Shown here one piece after another: positions 49,501-58,775 of a DNA stretch of 64,000 bases. How positions within the stretch are numbered: position 1 is the stretch's first letter; every line of letters begins with the position of its first letter. Under the pieces are notes generated by a model that saw only the letters and a program-made list of their open reading frames with translations, was not told where the DNA came from and did no database searches. The position numbers and the translations under genes were made by a program. Source of the DNA: Candidatus Poseidoniaceae archaeon (GTDB lineage Archaea > Thermoplasmatota > Poseidoniia > Poseidoniales > Poseidoniaceae); contig CALHIR010000025.1 in assembly GCA_938030705.1 (NCBI GenBank), positions 1-64,000 on the forward strand. The letters run 5' to 3'.

Positions 49501-51564
49501 ACGGAAGACCCCGGGGCCTTCGTCATTTACGTGAAGGGCTGGTCAGAGGGCGAACCCATCAAGTCAGTGGAAAAAGGCACCTATGACATCCTTGAATTGG
49601 GTGTGTTCGTGTCCATCCGTTCCACCGGCAACATCGTGTTTGCTGTGGACGACCGCTCTGAACAAATCAAGCCAGGTGAGTGCGCAGACTACAACATCAA
49701 CGTGACCAAGAATTTCGATTCCGGTGAACTCGTGTTCGCAACCCCAGGTGCTCCAGAAGCCAAGCCAGACGGCATCGCTATGGATGCATGGCGAGAAGAA
49801 AACTGGGTCGTCATCGTTGACTTCGCCAACGCCACAGGTTCAGCTGACGCTGGCGACGGGCTCGGCGATCCTATTGCCTGGACCATTCCAGGTACAGCCG
49901 ATAAGATCACCAAGCGTGTCACCGTCCATGTTTGTGCTCCTGAAAACGCCACGGCCGGTCTCGGCCCTGCCATCACACTGAAGGGCTACCTGGACGGCTA
50001 TCCACGTATTTCGGATTCGGCCATCTTGTCCACCAACGTTGAGCACGTGTTTGCTCTCGATGCGGGCGTTGATCCCGATGTTGGCACCTCGATGAACGTG
50101 AACCCCGGCGAAAAGATTTCGCTGCCGATCACGGTCACCAACGACGGAAACGGTCCTGACCGCTTTGACTTCCGTCTCGCACGGGTCACCGATGCATTCG
50201 GCGTCGATGTCATCTGGGACATCGAAATTCCTCGAGAGACGTTGCAGGAACTCTCCCCTGACACCTATCAAGCCTTTGAGGTCATGATGAACGTGCCAAA
50301 CAGAGTCCCAGCAGGCGAATACACCGTTGTGTTGCAAGCCTTCTCAGAGGAAGTCTATCCCGATGCCAGCGGCCGAGAAACGCGGATTCGAGACACCATC
50401 GTTTTGGCGGTGTCCGTTGACGAGTTCCACGACATGCAAATCTCGATGGATTCAACCGTTGACAATGCCGTGAAGACTTCTGCCCCAGGAAAGATCGTTC
50501 GGTTCACGTTCAACGTGACCAACAACGGCAACGTTCCGGATGTTCCAACTCTAAACAACCACACCGCTCAGCGAGACGGCGATTCTCTCCTCTGGAATGA
50601 GTTGCCCGGCATGAGCGTGCTCAGCTCCTGGGATGTGGACTGGTTCATCATGCGGCAGGTCAGCGCTGACCTCATCGTGGAGGAATCCTGCATGTACATG
50701 CAATCCACGGCCTCCTCTTTCCCAGAGGATGCTTGCGTTTACCTCGAAGATATCGACGAATGGCGTCTTCCCGAGATGGCCCCGTACGAAACCATCACCA
50801 CCGTTGCTGCAGTGAAGATTGGCACGGACGCCAAGCTTGACACACGAAACATTGGCCTGAAGGTCGTATCAATGTACGGCGATATGGAAAACGACGGCGA
50901 CCATGACGATTCTCCAGAATGGGATGGCGACAACTATGATTCAAACGAATTCATTGTCACCCTCCGATTGCGAGCACCAAACCTTGAGATCAAGGAAATC
51001 ATCATGCCCCCTTCCACCTCAAGCGAAGTGGACACGACGATTCCAATCGGCATCATCTTGCAGAACACAGGTAACGTCCATGCGACCGACATCGAAATCG
51101 TGCTTTGTGAATACGATGACGTGAACGATGCCGACATCATGAAGGAAATCCGTGAAAACGGATGCGAGGAAGAGCGTGTGGTCATGCGTCAAGTGGTCGG
51201 TGCCCTGTTGGCTCCAGACGACACCGAGGATGCGAAGGAAATCGAACTCTACCTGCTCTACCCGGTTACCGCCGGAAGCAAGGGGGTTTACGTGGTGGTT
51301 GACCCGATGAACGAAATCGTTGAGTCCGATGAGAAAGACAACGTCAGGCCCATTCCAGAAGCTCTTGAGTCCAACAGCCCCATGATCGACTTGGCAAAAG
51401 AGGTCGTTGGAAAGACCGCCTTGCCGTTCGCCGTCATCGTGCTGACCATTGCCCTCCTGGGTGTGGTCTACTTGGTCGGTAAGGGCCGACGCGATGAAGT
51501 GAACAAGCGACTTGCTGAACAATCCTCGTTGGTCACTGTGCTGGCAGACGAAGAAAACCTCTGA
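46534..51564 (+). CDS. Very large secreted surface protein with vWA domain and CARDB/NEW3-type repeats
   Basis: 1676 residues. Signal peptide (SLASIMVLSVMSSLLIASVSVSAS). Residues about 40-250 and 590-790 contain BNR/beta-propeller-like repeats (NVHVVWTR, NVHIVWQD, NIHIAWVD). A von Willebrand A-like domain is inserted between them, starting VELAFIVDTSGSM with the DxSxS MIDAS site (near residue 249). The second half holds several immunoglobulin-like modules with ITITNTGNVHDAFVF-type and ITVTNDGNGPDRF motifs. A single C-terminal membrane helix (ALPFAVIVLTIALLGVVYLV) and basic tail anchor it. Likely an adhesive or S-layer-associated protein. Confidence 0.85.
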   Translation: MNQKIKSVSLASIMVLSVMSSLLIASVSVSASTVVITEAIQIVDGGTSSDSQTAVGSDSSGNVHVVWTRNNLHLYYSMISPRGETLIDATQITNAGLHKIWHPDLAVDEFDRIHVVWADKAGQHAIMYTALSPWSAPMDGMASDDGTITAIDDSIISRRSQNRDWPALDIDSQNNVHIVWQDNYDELGRFFNQPQIYYSMIQPDIGSGAIITLFDDTLLTPIIGHKGHPDVVVDANDYVQIAWDDTRGGKVELAFIVDTSGSMYSEWADICTVIYGGNFASGPYFQGIKPMLEEGNMTVYETIYGLGNTLPGAASSGNCQGYNQNTGPRTTPLGQTPGDDSGGIRKLPGTIYNGNTYSGYSGEDWGPGSNWACLSWKDSAGNVPGNPPTQSDHRWNPNATKIVIPVSDEGPKDGDPSQQADDKAAIQEAHDNCLLAGVIPVGLYGQGYGGAGNIQSHFMDLVQCPNGIVSTQTRNCPGNTLANTDAGGQAYEFPSGSGTNQMALLVEAMVYISTNNSREIYMSVLDPYAKMNNDPSFTPGLPGHSAQGGNYAEDTGAGADGHLVVVNDTRVTIDDAYSFHPSIGVDQQGNTHIAWMDGRDYGFEKDVNYEVYYTKLRLQGAGAWDGADEGLSTYAIKKINDTPISNVEGKNGLPPASPYAGNSVFPSLLTDDQNNIHIAWVDSGNLSANEEILYTRLNQTDLTGDGLTALDPWEAVAVTSWNSNKLGPNSGRQPAIGMPPAFSNDLGSGAHIAWSDTNKCGDDGNNNRFTICYSHVLTGQVDVDFDEGETFYHVIEPGQQTIYNMTMNNSTPGPKDLVADTYGLNISGVPMNWTANLYFASNHSSIFPDTPIFLEGGEDIRFYMRVQAPSIYQANGDELAEIRITAQSYKDPAIQNDIITLTLMDVVHGINLDTSHSMADIEQGDTAIFSITITNTGNVHDAFVFWDPNSLEGQQEWLLPFGWQVNFPIRVELDPGQSVTKNLEVFVPTTEDPGAFVIYVKGWSEGEPIKSVEKGTYDILELGVFVSIRSTGNIVFAVDDRSEQIKPGECADYNINVTKNFDSGELVFATPGAPEAKPDGIAMDAWREENWVVIVDFANATGSADAGDGLGDPIAWTIPGTADKITKRVTVHVCAPENATAGLGPAITLKGYLDGYPRISDSAILSTNVEHVFALDAGVDPDVGTSMNVNPGEKISLPITVTNDGNGPDRFDFRLARVTDAFGVDVIWDIEIPRETLQELSPDTYQAFEVMMNVPNRVPAGEYTVVLQAFSEEVYPDASGRETRIRDTIVLAVSVDEFHDMQISMDSTVDNAVKTSAPGKIVRFTFNVTNNGNVPDVPTLNNHTAQRDGDSLLWNELPGMSVLSSWDVDWFIMRQVSADLIVEESCMYMQSTASSFPEDACVYLEDIDEWRLPEMAPYETITTVAAVKIGTDAKLDTRNIGLKVVSMYGDMENDGDHDDSPEWDGDNYDSNEFIVTLRLRAPNLEIKEIIMPPSTSSEVDTTIPIGIILQNTGNVHATDIEIVLCEYDDVNDADIMKEIRENGCEEERVVMRQVVGALLAPDDTEDAKEIELYLLYPVTAGSKGVYVVVDPMNEIVESDEKDNVRPIPEALESNSPMIDLAKEVVGKTALPFAVIVLTIALLGVVYLVGKGRRDEVNKRLAEQSSLVTVLADEENL

Positions 51565-51572
51565 GCAAGTGT

Positions 51573-52319
51573 TTACTTGGACCTCGGTCCAAGGTACCAG
51601 CGGAGCTCCGTATCAAGCGGAGCGGCGATGACTTGGCCTGACCGACGAGCGATTTGCTTCTCGAGGCGTGTGCGCAAGGTAGTGATGACCTCACCAACAT
51701 CGGGATGGCCAGCGAGCTCTTGCTGTACCAGCGAGGTCAGATCAATTCGATTCCCTGTCGCTTCCACCATGCTCTGAATGATGCTTCGCTCCTCATAGGA
51801 CGTGAAATCGGTTTCAACTGCCGCAGAAACGCGCTGACGAACATGCTGGTGCAACGAGATGAGGGCGTCCCTCTGGGCGTCCAATTCTTCCATGACCGAA
51901 GCGAGCGTACGCATGTGCGATAGCCCCTCGGCCACGGCGATCTTCTTCCGCCCGCTCAAAGACTCGGCAATTGGAATCGAAGCCTCAGGGAGGTTGGTGG
52001 ACAATCGCATTGGACCGCCTGCGGGAAGTTTTCTCTCCTCACAGCGAAACAAATCCGGTCCAATATCCACCTGGATCGAGATGGCTCGCTCAACAGCGTA
52101 GATGGTTCGGGGCGGGCCTCCCTTTTCTGAGGGAACTTTGTTTTTGGACACCATGCCTCCCTTCTCCAATTCCTTGAGATGTTTGACCACTGCGGGTTGG
52201 CTCACACCGATCAATTCGGACAATTGCATCGGGTAGTGAGGTTCCCGAGCCAACCGCTCGAGGATTTGTCGCCGTGTTTTGTTTTGCAAGAGATACAAGG
52301 CCTGATCGAGTTCGGTCAT
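51573..52319 (-). CDS. ArsR-like winged-helix transcriptional regulator
   Basis: 248 residues from ATG 52319. The N-terminal winged helix reads LLQNKTRRQILERLAREPHYPMQLSELIGVSQPAVVKHLKELEKGGMV, with a wing (GGPPRTIYAVERAISIQVDI). The C-terminal ~150 residues are helical (ASVMEELDAQRDALISLHQHVRQR) and may form a dimerisation or sensing region. This long ArsR-like class is common in euryarchaea. The regulated gene is unknown. It converges on the giant surface protein gene with an 8-base gap. Confidence 0.85.
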   Translation of the reverse strand: MTELDQALYLLQNKTRRQILERLAREPHYPMQLSELIGVSQPAVVKHLKELEKGGMVSKNKVPSEKGGPPRTIYAVERAISIQVDIGPDLFRCEERKLPAGGPMRLSTNLPEASIPIAESLSGRKKIAVAEGLSHMRTLASVMEELDAQRDALISLHQHVRQRVSAAVETDFTSYEERSIIQSMVEATGNRIDLTSLVQQELAGHPDVGEVITTLRTRLEKQIARRSGQVIAAPLDTELRWYLGPRSK

Positions 52320-52373
52320 ACTTCTCAACCCGAGGTTGGGTAGTGCCCCCTCCTCTATGAACACACCGTTTCT

Positions 52374-53417
52374 TCATTGGTCGTCCCAATCTTTCCAAGC
52401 CTTGCTGGGTGCTGCGGATTCGGTTTTGCTCGTTTTCCGTGCAGGTGCGGCCGATTTTCGCTCAACCGCTTGGGGTTCTGCCAACGGCACACCTTCATCC
52501 CAAGAGGCGATAGCGGCGGCGTTTGCAGCATCTTGGATGGCTTCTTCCGCACTGGTTGTTTGATATCGTTCGGTTTTGGCATGCTCGTGTGCCCCCTCAA
52601 CGTCCCCTCGCATCAACGCATAGACTTGCTCTGTGGTCAGCAGGCTGCCGGCCGCCACGTCGTTTAACCCGTCAACGAATTCATCGGAGGGCTGATGTTC
52701 AGCCGTATCGGCAAAGGGCGGTGCGACCGCCGGTTGGGACGGTACGGTGGCGTCCGGTTGGTTGAACAGCGTGGGGTGGTCGGGGTTAAGGTCGGTAATG
52801 GGAATCAACTTCCCGTCTTCACCTACCATCATGACACGAGGGCTTCGGCTCGGTTTGGAGGCAAAATACACAATGAGCGCTAGGGGGGTGGTCAATACGC
52901 CCAAACAGCACATGGCGCCGCCCAACAACAAGCTTGTTGAGCCAAAGAGCTCATCTCGCATCTCATCGACGGAGATGAGCCATCCCGTGGTTTCTTTTGT
53001 GCACTCGGAACATTCGATGACCAACGCGTGCTCGCCAGAGGCGTTGATGTCCCAAGAAGCAAGTTCCACCAAGCCCACGCCATCGCTGGTCATGGGTTGA
53101 AAATCAAGCAAGCATTTCTTTTCTTCCAAGGGCTCGCCGACCAGGGAAGACCCTTCGACTTTGTACAAACGAACCGTTTTTTCGGCGCCGTCATCGGTTT
53201 GGTAGAATCGGTAGCATTCCTCGTCCAATATTCCCGTTGTAAACGTCCCGTTGCCGTCGTAAGCGCCTTGGTGTTGTTCACGAGGGTCCATCACGTCGCT
53301 GATGGTCGAGGCTTGACTTTGCATCAAAATGGCTCCAAGCAACAGCATGACGCCACCTGCAATGGCAAGGCGAAACGCCCAAGGCGAACGCTTGGCAGGC
53401 TCGGGTGCTTGCATCAT
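52374..53417 (-). CDS. Two-helix membrane protein with disordered tail, unknown
   Basis: 347 residues; ATG 53414 is an equivalent start. First membrane helix at about 15-33 (FRLAIAGGVMLLLGAILM), then a ~120-residue extracytoplasmic domain with six Cys, including ECSECT, and a second helix about 158-185 (LLLGGAMCCLGVLTTPLALIVYF). The remaining ~160 residues are Pro/Ala/Glu-rich and probably disordered, ending KAWKDWDDQ. No family recognised. It lies between the ArsR-like gene and top6A on the same strand. Confidence 0.7.
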   Translation of the reverse strand: MMQAPEPAKRSPWAFRLAIAGGVMLLLGAILMQSQASTISDVMDPREQHQGAYDGNGTFTTGILDEECYRFYQTDDGAEKTVRLYKVEGSSLVGEPLEEKKCLLDFQPMTSDGVGLVELASWDINASGEHALVIECSECTKETTGWLISVDEMRDELFGSTSLLLGGAMCCLGVLTTPLALIVYFASKPSRSPRVMMVGEDGKLIPITDLNPDHPTLFNQPDATVPSQPAVAPPFADTAEHQPSDEFVDGLNDVAAGSLLTTEQVYALMRGDVEGAHEHAKTERYQTTSAEEAIQDAANAAAIASWDEGVPLAEPQAVERKSAAPARKTSKTESAAPSKAWKDWDDQ

Positions 53418-53459
53418 GTCTTTCCAGACCCTCTTCCTCCATAAGGCTCGCTGATGGCG

Positions 53460-54557
53460 TCATGCAAGTCCCAATTCTGCCAGTTTTTCCGGCAGATAGG
53501 TATCGGTGACGAAATCTAAACCGTATTTTGCAAGGGATTGTTGTTCAGCCTTCTTGCCGAGTTCAAGCATCATGTTGATCTGTTCTTGCCACCATCCATC
53601 GGCGAACCTCGGATCAGAAAGTTCGGCCTTCAGCGCATCAATATCTCTCGGTGAGAGGTCATCGCTTGGCAAGTCGTAGGCTTCGATATCGCCAGCGGTT
53701 ATGCCGAGGTAACTGGCTGATGGGGTGGCTAAATACTCGGAAATGTGCGCCGTCTTGATGGCCCCATAAGCGATGGAGGCGAAGATGCGGAAGGACCACG
53801 GGTCGCCGTCGAGGAAGACGACGACAGGCAAATCCCATTCTTCGCTCATCCGCTTGAGGATACGGCGGGTTGAACGAGCTGGTTGCCCTTTGAGGTGGAC
53901 CAAGCCACAGTTGAACGCCTCATCAAATCCGTTTTCAATAAGGCGGTCAAACATACCACCGGTCTCGATGGCCATGATGAAACTGATGTCATGTTCAAGC
54001 AATTCGATCTTCTCTTCCTCTACGTTGTAGGGTACGCCGTACCCCGAATCACCCACGTCGTCTCTGGCGTTGATCCGCATCCATTCGCCTCGCCGGTTGC
54101 GCTCACGAAGGGTCAAGTTTCCAATCATCCGGGCACCGTCTTCTTCAGGTCGGAGTTTGAAATCTTCACGCAAGCATTTTGTGACGACTTCCAAGTCCTC
54201 AGCGAGGTTGTTTGACTCGTTTTGTGAAGAGAATTTTCCAAGCCCCCACCCTTCTGAAATGTAATACATTTCTCTCAAGGTGGACGATTTTCCAGCGTCG
54301 ATCATTCCCTCAATGAATTCAACCACGTGGAGGGCTCGCAACAATTGCTTGGCTGAGCCAAGGCTTGTCGCATCTCGGACAGACCGTTTCTTGCCGTACT
54401 TGTAGACGCCCAATTTTTCATCAAAGCCGATGTTGCTCTTCGTTCGAACGGGCAGGGTCATCGTCGGAGGCTCGCCCTTGACGATCTTGTCGTACATTTC
54501 TGCCACGACTTCGTGCAGGGCTATCTTGGTCTCTTCAGGCGTATGGCTCGCTGACAT
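53460..54557 (-). CDS. top6A: DNA topoisomerase VI subunit A
   Basis: 365 residues. The catalytic-tyrosine block STLREMYYISEGWG (Tyr98/Tyr99) lies in the winged-helix CAP domain, and the Toprim metal site is VVVFLDGDPWSFRIF followed by the ALKAEL helix. It cuts DNA strands together with subunit B, changing linking number by two. The start overlaps the top6B stop by one base (TGATG), the usual archaeal top6B-top6A order. Spo11-related, essential in euryarchaea. Confidence 0.97.
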   Translation of the reverse strand: MSASHTPEETKIALHEVVAEMYDKIVKGEPPTMTLPVRTKSNIGFDEKLGVYKYGKKRSVRDATSLGSAKQLLRALHVVEFIEGMIDAGKSSTLREMYYISEGWGLGKFSSQNESNNLAEDLEVVTKCLREDFKLRPEEDGARMIGNLTLRERNRRGEWMRINARDDVGDSGYGVPYNVEEEKIELLEHDISFIMAIETGGMFDRLIENGFDEAFNCGLVHLKGQPARSTRRILKRMSEEWDLPVVVFLDGDPWSFRIFASIAYGAIKTAHISEYLATPSASYLGITAGDIEAYDLPSDDLSPRDIDALKAELSDPRFADGWWQEQINMMLELGKKAEQQSLAKYGLDFVTDTYLPEKLAELGLA

Positions 54558-56644
54558 CAGGCATCACTCCCATAGCCCATCAGGGTTTGTTGTCCACCGC
54601 TCTTGGGCGTTTCATCCTCTTGTGAAGGAGGGGCGGCCGGGTCGGTTTCTTCTTCCTCGGCCCCCTTCTCTGAAGGTTCTTCGTCGTCTTCTCCTTCTTC
54701 TCCTCGAGATTCTTGCCGGCGAATTTCTTCCAGCAGTTTTTCATCCATCTTGGAGGCTCCAATGACTTCCTGGCTTCCTCGGTAAAAGACATCGGTCTCC
54801 GTCCAATCTCCTTTCTCAAGGCCGGATAGCGAGTACGTGATGGTGTAGGTGTGACCCGGTTCTAGGGTGTCGAGTTTCCAAGCCCAAACCCCAGTCGCTT
54901 CTTTGCGGCCACCCGTTTGGTTGCCTTCCATGACGGCGCCTTCCCGTTCCGGCCATGAGGCCAGCAAGGTGTAGGCCCGTGCTCTGGAGGTGTAGTTGAA
55001 CAGCGTGATCGAGACATCAGTTTGCTTCGTTTCCTTGTTCCAAACGGTGGCGCTCTCGGCGATAACGGCCCCCATGATTCGGGTGATGGAGCCAGCGAGG
55101 TCGGGCACGGGTCGATTGAGAATGGCCGCCGATTTGGCGGCAATGGCGGGAATGATGTCGTTGACCAACTCAAACTTCTCTTGCACTTTGACCATCTTTT
55201 TCTTCTTCTCAAGGTGCTTGCGAAGTCCGCGCCCCATCTCCAACATGGCCTTTCGAACCTCATCCATCACTTCGGCATTATCGGCCAGCGCCTCTTTGGC
55301 TTCCGAAGTGAATTGGACGTTGGTGCTGGCAAGGTGAACCAAAATGGCGGCAGGGCCCTTGGGGACGCCTCGTCCACCCGCTTGATCAAGACCGTATTGG
55401 CGCCAATCCACCGATTCAATGGCCTTCGTCAGCAAGCACCCGCCTTGTTGGTACATCAACGGCACACGGTTAGCGAAGCGGAGCACTTCCACCGGCTTGT
55501 CGGCCGCCATACCATCGCCGAAGATGAGGCCGACTTCGACCTGGTAGGGGTTGCCCTGAGAGACGGTCGGCACCCGCGTCATCGTCGTAACAAACCGAGA
55601 ATCGATGGTTTTTGACAGTCCCTTCTTGATCAACAACTCCTCAATGGGCGAAAGGCAATTCGTCGGCGGGTTCAGCAGCTTGACGACCTTCCCGTTGAGT
55701 TGACGTTCGCCTTGGAAGGCCTCCAATAACGCCCGAATATGGTCCGGTTTCATCGATTTTGGTTTCGCCTTCTCTTCAATTTCCGCTGCCGCCAAGAGTT
55801 CCTTGGCTGCACGGGAAGAGACCCCTGAGAAATTTTTGTAGAGAAAGGAAGTCATTCGAGTGTCCGTGGATTCCGTGCACATGCGCTGAAGCGTACCGAG
55901 GTGAATGCCGTGCGGGTGAGGCTTGATGCTCTCAACTTTTCGAGGGAGACGTTCGGTGACTCGGGCCCAGTGATGCACCTCGCCATCGGGGTCGACAAAG
56001 GTAATTTCGGCGTGGGGGTTGACGATACTCGTCATCCGCAGGTACTGGTAAACGCTCTGGCGGCCTCGCTGATATTTGGCTTTCATTCGGCAGGTAATTT
56101 CGAGGCCGTGTTCCTTTAGTGTTCCATCGGCGTTCTCCCAAAGTTCCCGCCCTTCATTGGTCTTCGTCGCCTTGTTTTTGCGAGTATCCAAGCCAATGTC
56201 AACCGTTGCAGCTGAAGTTTCCGTGGCGATTTTCGACCGAACATGTGTTTTCCGCCCGGTGGTCAGTTGGCTGTACATGACGACGCCGGTAATGCCGATG
56301 CCTTGCTGGCCACGTGATTGTCGTATGGCGTGGAACCGTGAACCAAACAGCAACTGCCCGAAGACTTTCTCGATGCTGCGCTTTGGGATACCGGGCCCGT
56401 TATCTTCTGTCTGAAGTTCGATGATGTTCTTCTTATCGTCGATTTTGGTGATCTTGACTTTGATCTCGGGGAGGATTCTCGCTTCTTCACACGCGTCCAG
56501 GGAGTTGTCAACGGCCTCCTTGACCGCTGTGATAAGGGAGCGAGTCAAGGAATCGAAGCCAAGAAAGTGTTTGTTCTTCTCAAAAAATTCTGAAATAGCG
56601 ACTTGCTTCTGATTTTTTGCCATGCGTTCTGCTGTGCCTGCCAT
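54557..56644 (-). CDS. top6B: DNA topoisomerase VI subunit B
   Basis: 695 residues. The GHKL ATPase is clear: VKEAVDNSLDACEEARILP (N box), TEDNGPGIP (G1 box), and RQSRGQQGIGITGVVMYSQLTTG (G2 region). A helix-two-turn-helix and transducer domain follow. The C terminus has an Ig-like region and an acidic, Glu/Ser/Pro tail (GEEGEDDEEPSEKGAEEEETD), longer than in many archaea. A strong Shine-Dalgarno, GGGGGAGGTGAAC, precedes the ATG on the minus strand. Subunit B clamps DNA with ATP and gates the A subunit. Confidence 0.97.
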   Translation of the reverse strand: MAGTAERMAKNQKQVAISEFFEKNKHFLGFDSLTRSLITAVKEAVDNSLDACEEARILPEIKVKITKIDDKKNIIELQTEDNGPGIPKRSIEKVFGQLLFGSRFHAIRQSRGQQGIGITGVVMYSQLTTGRKTHVRSKIATETSAATVDIGLDTRKNKATKTNEGRELWENADGTLKEHGLEITCRMKAKYQRGRQSVYQYLRMTSIVNPHAEITFVDPDGEVHHWARVTERLPRKVESIKPHPHGIHLGTLQRMCTESTDTRMTSFLYKNFSGVSSRAAKELLAAAEIEEKAKPKSMKPDHIRALLEAFQGERQLNGKVVKLLNPPTNCLSPIEELLIKKGLSKTIDSRFVTTMTRVPTVSQGNPYQVEVGLIFGDGMAADKPVEVLRFANRVPLMYQQGGCLLTKAIESVDWRQYGLDQAGGRGVPKGPAAILVHLASTNVQFTSEAKEALADNAEVMDEVRKAMLEMGRGLRKHLEKKKKMVKVQEKFELVNDIIPAIAAKSAAILNRPVPDLAGSITRIMGAVIAESATVWNKETKQTDVSITLFNYTSRARAYTLLASWPEREGAVMEGNQTGGRKEATGVWAWKLDTLEPGHTYTITYSLSGLEKGDWTETDVFYRGSQEVIGASKMDEKLLEEIRRQESRGEEGEDDEEPSEKGAEEEETDPAAPPSQEDETPKSGGQQTLMGYGSDA

Positions 56645-56786
56645 GGGCGTTCACCTCCCCCGGTCCTCCTCCGTCTTGATGACGTCGGGCCGACAGATGA
56701 CCTTCTCCGTTCTTTGAGGGATTATAATCTCCTTAGGCGTTACAGCATGAACATTGCCGAAATCGGGACACAATTTCAACTTCCAC

Positions 56787-58775
56787 TCAAGCGAACAGGC
56801 TCGGTGTCCAGATGCTGATGTGCCCGGTGAACGCTGAGGCAGCGACCGTTAACGGGCTGGCGAGGTAGAGTTTCCCCGGTCCAGAGCGGCCTTGGAAGTT
56901 TCGATTGATGGCGGATACGGTCACTTGCTCGGGCGTAATGGAGACGCCGGGCCCAGCCCCGATGCAGGCGCCACAACCTGGGTCAATGAGTTTCACACCG
57001 ACTTCCAAAAAGAGGTCATGCCATCCCATCTGTTCGGCCAAGTCTTTGACCTGACCAGAACCGTATTGAATGTAGAAATCCACGCCCTCTTTCACTTTGA
57101 GGCCTGCATCGCTGGCAGCCTTGCACACCTCAGCGTAATAGGCGATGTCGTCGGCTTTGCCCGCCGTACAGGAGCCACCGTAGGCGATGTCGACGGCCAC
57201 TTGCCCAATATCGGCGATGTTGGCTCCGTTGGTGGGGTCGCTTGGAATGCCTTGGTTGGGGTCGCCGGGATGAGCCACCATTGGTACGATGGTGGAGAGG
57301 TCAATCGTGTGGACGCCCCCGTCGTAATGAGCGCCCTCGTCTGGAGCGGCTATTCGGGTGCGTTGCTCTTTCTCGGAGAGGTGCGGTTGTGATTTGAGCA
57401 TCCACGCAAGGAGCGCATCGTCGGCTTCGCAGATGCCGGTGCGGCCGGAACATTCGGTGGCCATGTTGCACAGCGTTGCTCGCTCGTCGATTGAAAGCGA
57501 GGCAAGTCCAGGGCCGCCGAATTCCATGCTTCGGTTCAACGTCAATTCCTTTCGTGCGTGGTCGGCCAGAATAGCGAGGATGACGTCTTTGGCGGTGCAG
57601 CCGTGGTGAAGTTTACCGACGAGCTCAAATCGGATGGATTCAGGAACCTTCACGAACGTGAAACCAGCGCTGACGAGGTTGGCATATTCGGTGGCACCAA
57701 CGCCCCACGTGAGGGCGTTTGAGGCACCGCCCATACACGTGTGGGAATCGGTTGCCTGAATGAAATCACCGATCTCAATGAATTCTTCACGAGCCACTTG
57801 GTGGCAGATACCTGGTGAGACCCCGTCAACGGCAGAATAGTCCCGTACACCCGTGTGTTGCTGGAAGGCAATTTGTAGGTCCCGGAGGGTCTGGACTTTG
57901 TGCATGAACGGCACAAATTTCGGGTTGTGCTGGGCGTAAAGCAAGTGGTCTTCGAAGACCGCAAATTTGCTGGGGTTGGGCAGCGTGTACGTTTCGCCGT
58001 ACTCCTCTTGGAGGAAGGTGTGGACCTGCGCCGTGGTGAATTCGTGGGAATAGCCGCCCTGAACTTGTGCAATCACCGGGTCGCCGGGTTTGACACACTG
58101 TCCCTCAGGCTGACTCACCAAGTTTCGACTGATGATGTGCTCAGCCATGGTCATGGGCCGTGGTGGCGTGTTGAGGGGGGCGAGTTCAAGCTCGCCGGAC
58201 TTCAAGGCCTGTGCAAACGGGAACAGACCGCCGTGCTCTACAATGAGTTGTGTGACCGGGTCGTATTTTGCGGTGAAGGTTGACAACGGAATCGATTCAC
58301 CGTCTTGCAATTGCTTGAGCATGCTGTGGTCGCCCATCAACTGCCCGAGGTTGATGTTGTTTCGTTCGTGAATGGGAGCGAAGGAGGCAGCGATGACGAT
58401 GCTGATACCAGCCCAACGCTCGCATTGGGCGGCCGTTTCCCGGCTTGAACCGGTGCCTTTGCGCTGGCCTGAAACGATGACCTCGAAATTACCGTCCTTG
58501 AGGGCGTTTTCACGGAACACGCGCAAACCGTTGTGCATCAAGCCAGCGTAAGCGTTCTTGGCAATTTCAGCCGGGTCGTGGTCAAAACACACCCAAGCGG
58601 GCGTCATCACGTCGGTGTTGATGTCGTCAAGGAGGTCGTCGACGGTCAAATCTTCCATGCGGAGGTCAAGCCCGTCGTAGAGTTGTTTTTTGATGAGGTC
58701 CAAGTCCTTCGTCAAGAAAAGAACCCGTTTTCCGGGCGTTAGGGCGATGTGTTCTGCCGGTTTGTTGTCTCCCAT
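56787..58775 (-). CDS. Aconitase-superfamily hydratase with N-terminal swivel domain (LeuD-LeuC order)
   Basis: 662 residues. The swivel domain comes first, with the small-subunit signature FEVIVSGQRKGTGSSRE (about 97-113). The large-subunit part then follows: GVSPGICHQVAREEF, ATDSHTCMGGASNALTWGVG (Cys347), and LIDPGCGACIGAGPGVS (the other Fe-S cysteines near 605). Small-before-large order matches AcnB, but the AcnB HEAT-like domain is absent. The product could be aconitase, isopropylmalate isomerase or homoaconitase. A downstream isocitrate/isopropylmalate dehydrogenase at the window edge fits either the TCA cycle or leucine pathway. A GGGGGAGG precedes the start. Confidence 0.87.
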   Translation of the reverse strand: MGDNKPAEHIALTPGKRVLFLTKDLDLIKKQLYDGLDLRMEDLTVDDLLDDINTDVMTPAWVCFDHDPAEIAKNAYAGLMHNGLRVFRENALKDGNFEVIVSGQRKGTGSSRETAAQCERWAGISIVIAASFAPIHERNNINLGQLMGDHSMLKQLQDGESIPLSTFTAKYDPVTQLIVEHGGLFPFAQALKSGELELAPLNTPPRPMTMAEHIISRNLVSQPEGQCVKPGDPVIAQVQGGYSHEFTTAQVHTFLQEEYGETYTLPNPSKFAVFEDHLLYAQHNPKFVPFMHKVQTLRDLQIAFQQHTGVRDYSAVDGVSPGICHQVAREEFIEIGDFIQATDSHTCMGGASNALTWGVGATEYANLVSAGFTFVKVPESIRFELVGKLHHGCTAKDVILAILADHARKELTLNRSMEFGGPGLASLSIDERATLCNMATECSGRTGICEADDALLAWMLKSQPHLSEKEQRTRIAAPDEGAHYDGGVHTIDLSTIVPMVAHPGDPNQGIPSDPTNGANIADIGQVAVDIAYGGSCTAGKADDIAYYAEVCKAASDAGLKVKEGVDFYIQYGSGQVKDLAEQMGWHDLFLEVGVKLIDPGCGACIGAGPGVSITPEQVTVSAINRNFQGRSGPGKLYLASPLTVAASAFTGHISIWTPSLFA

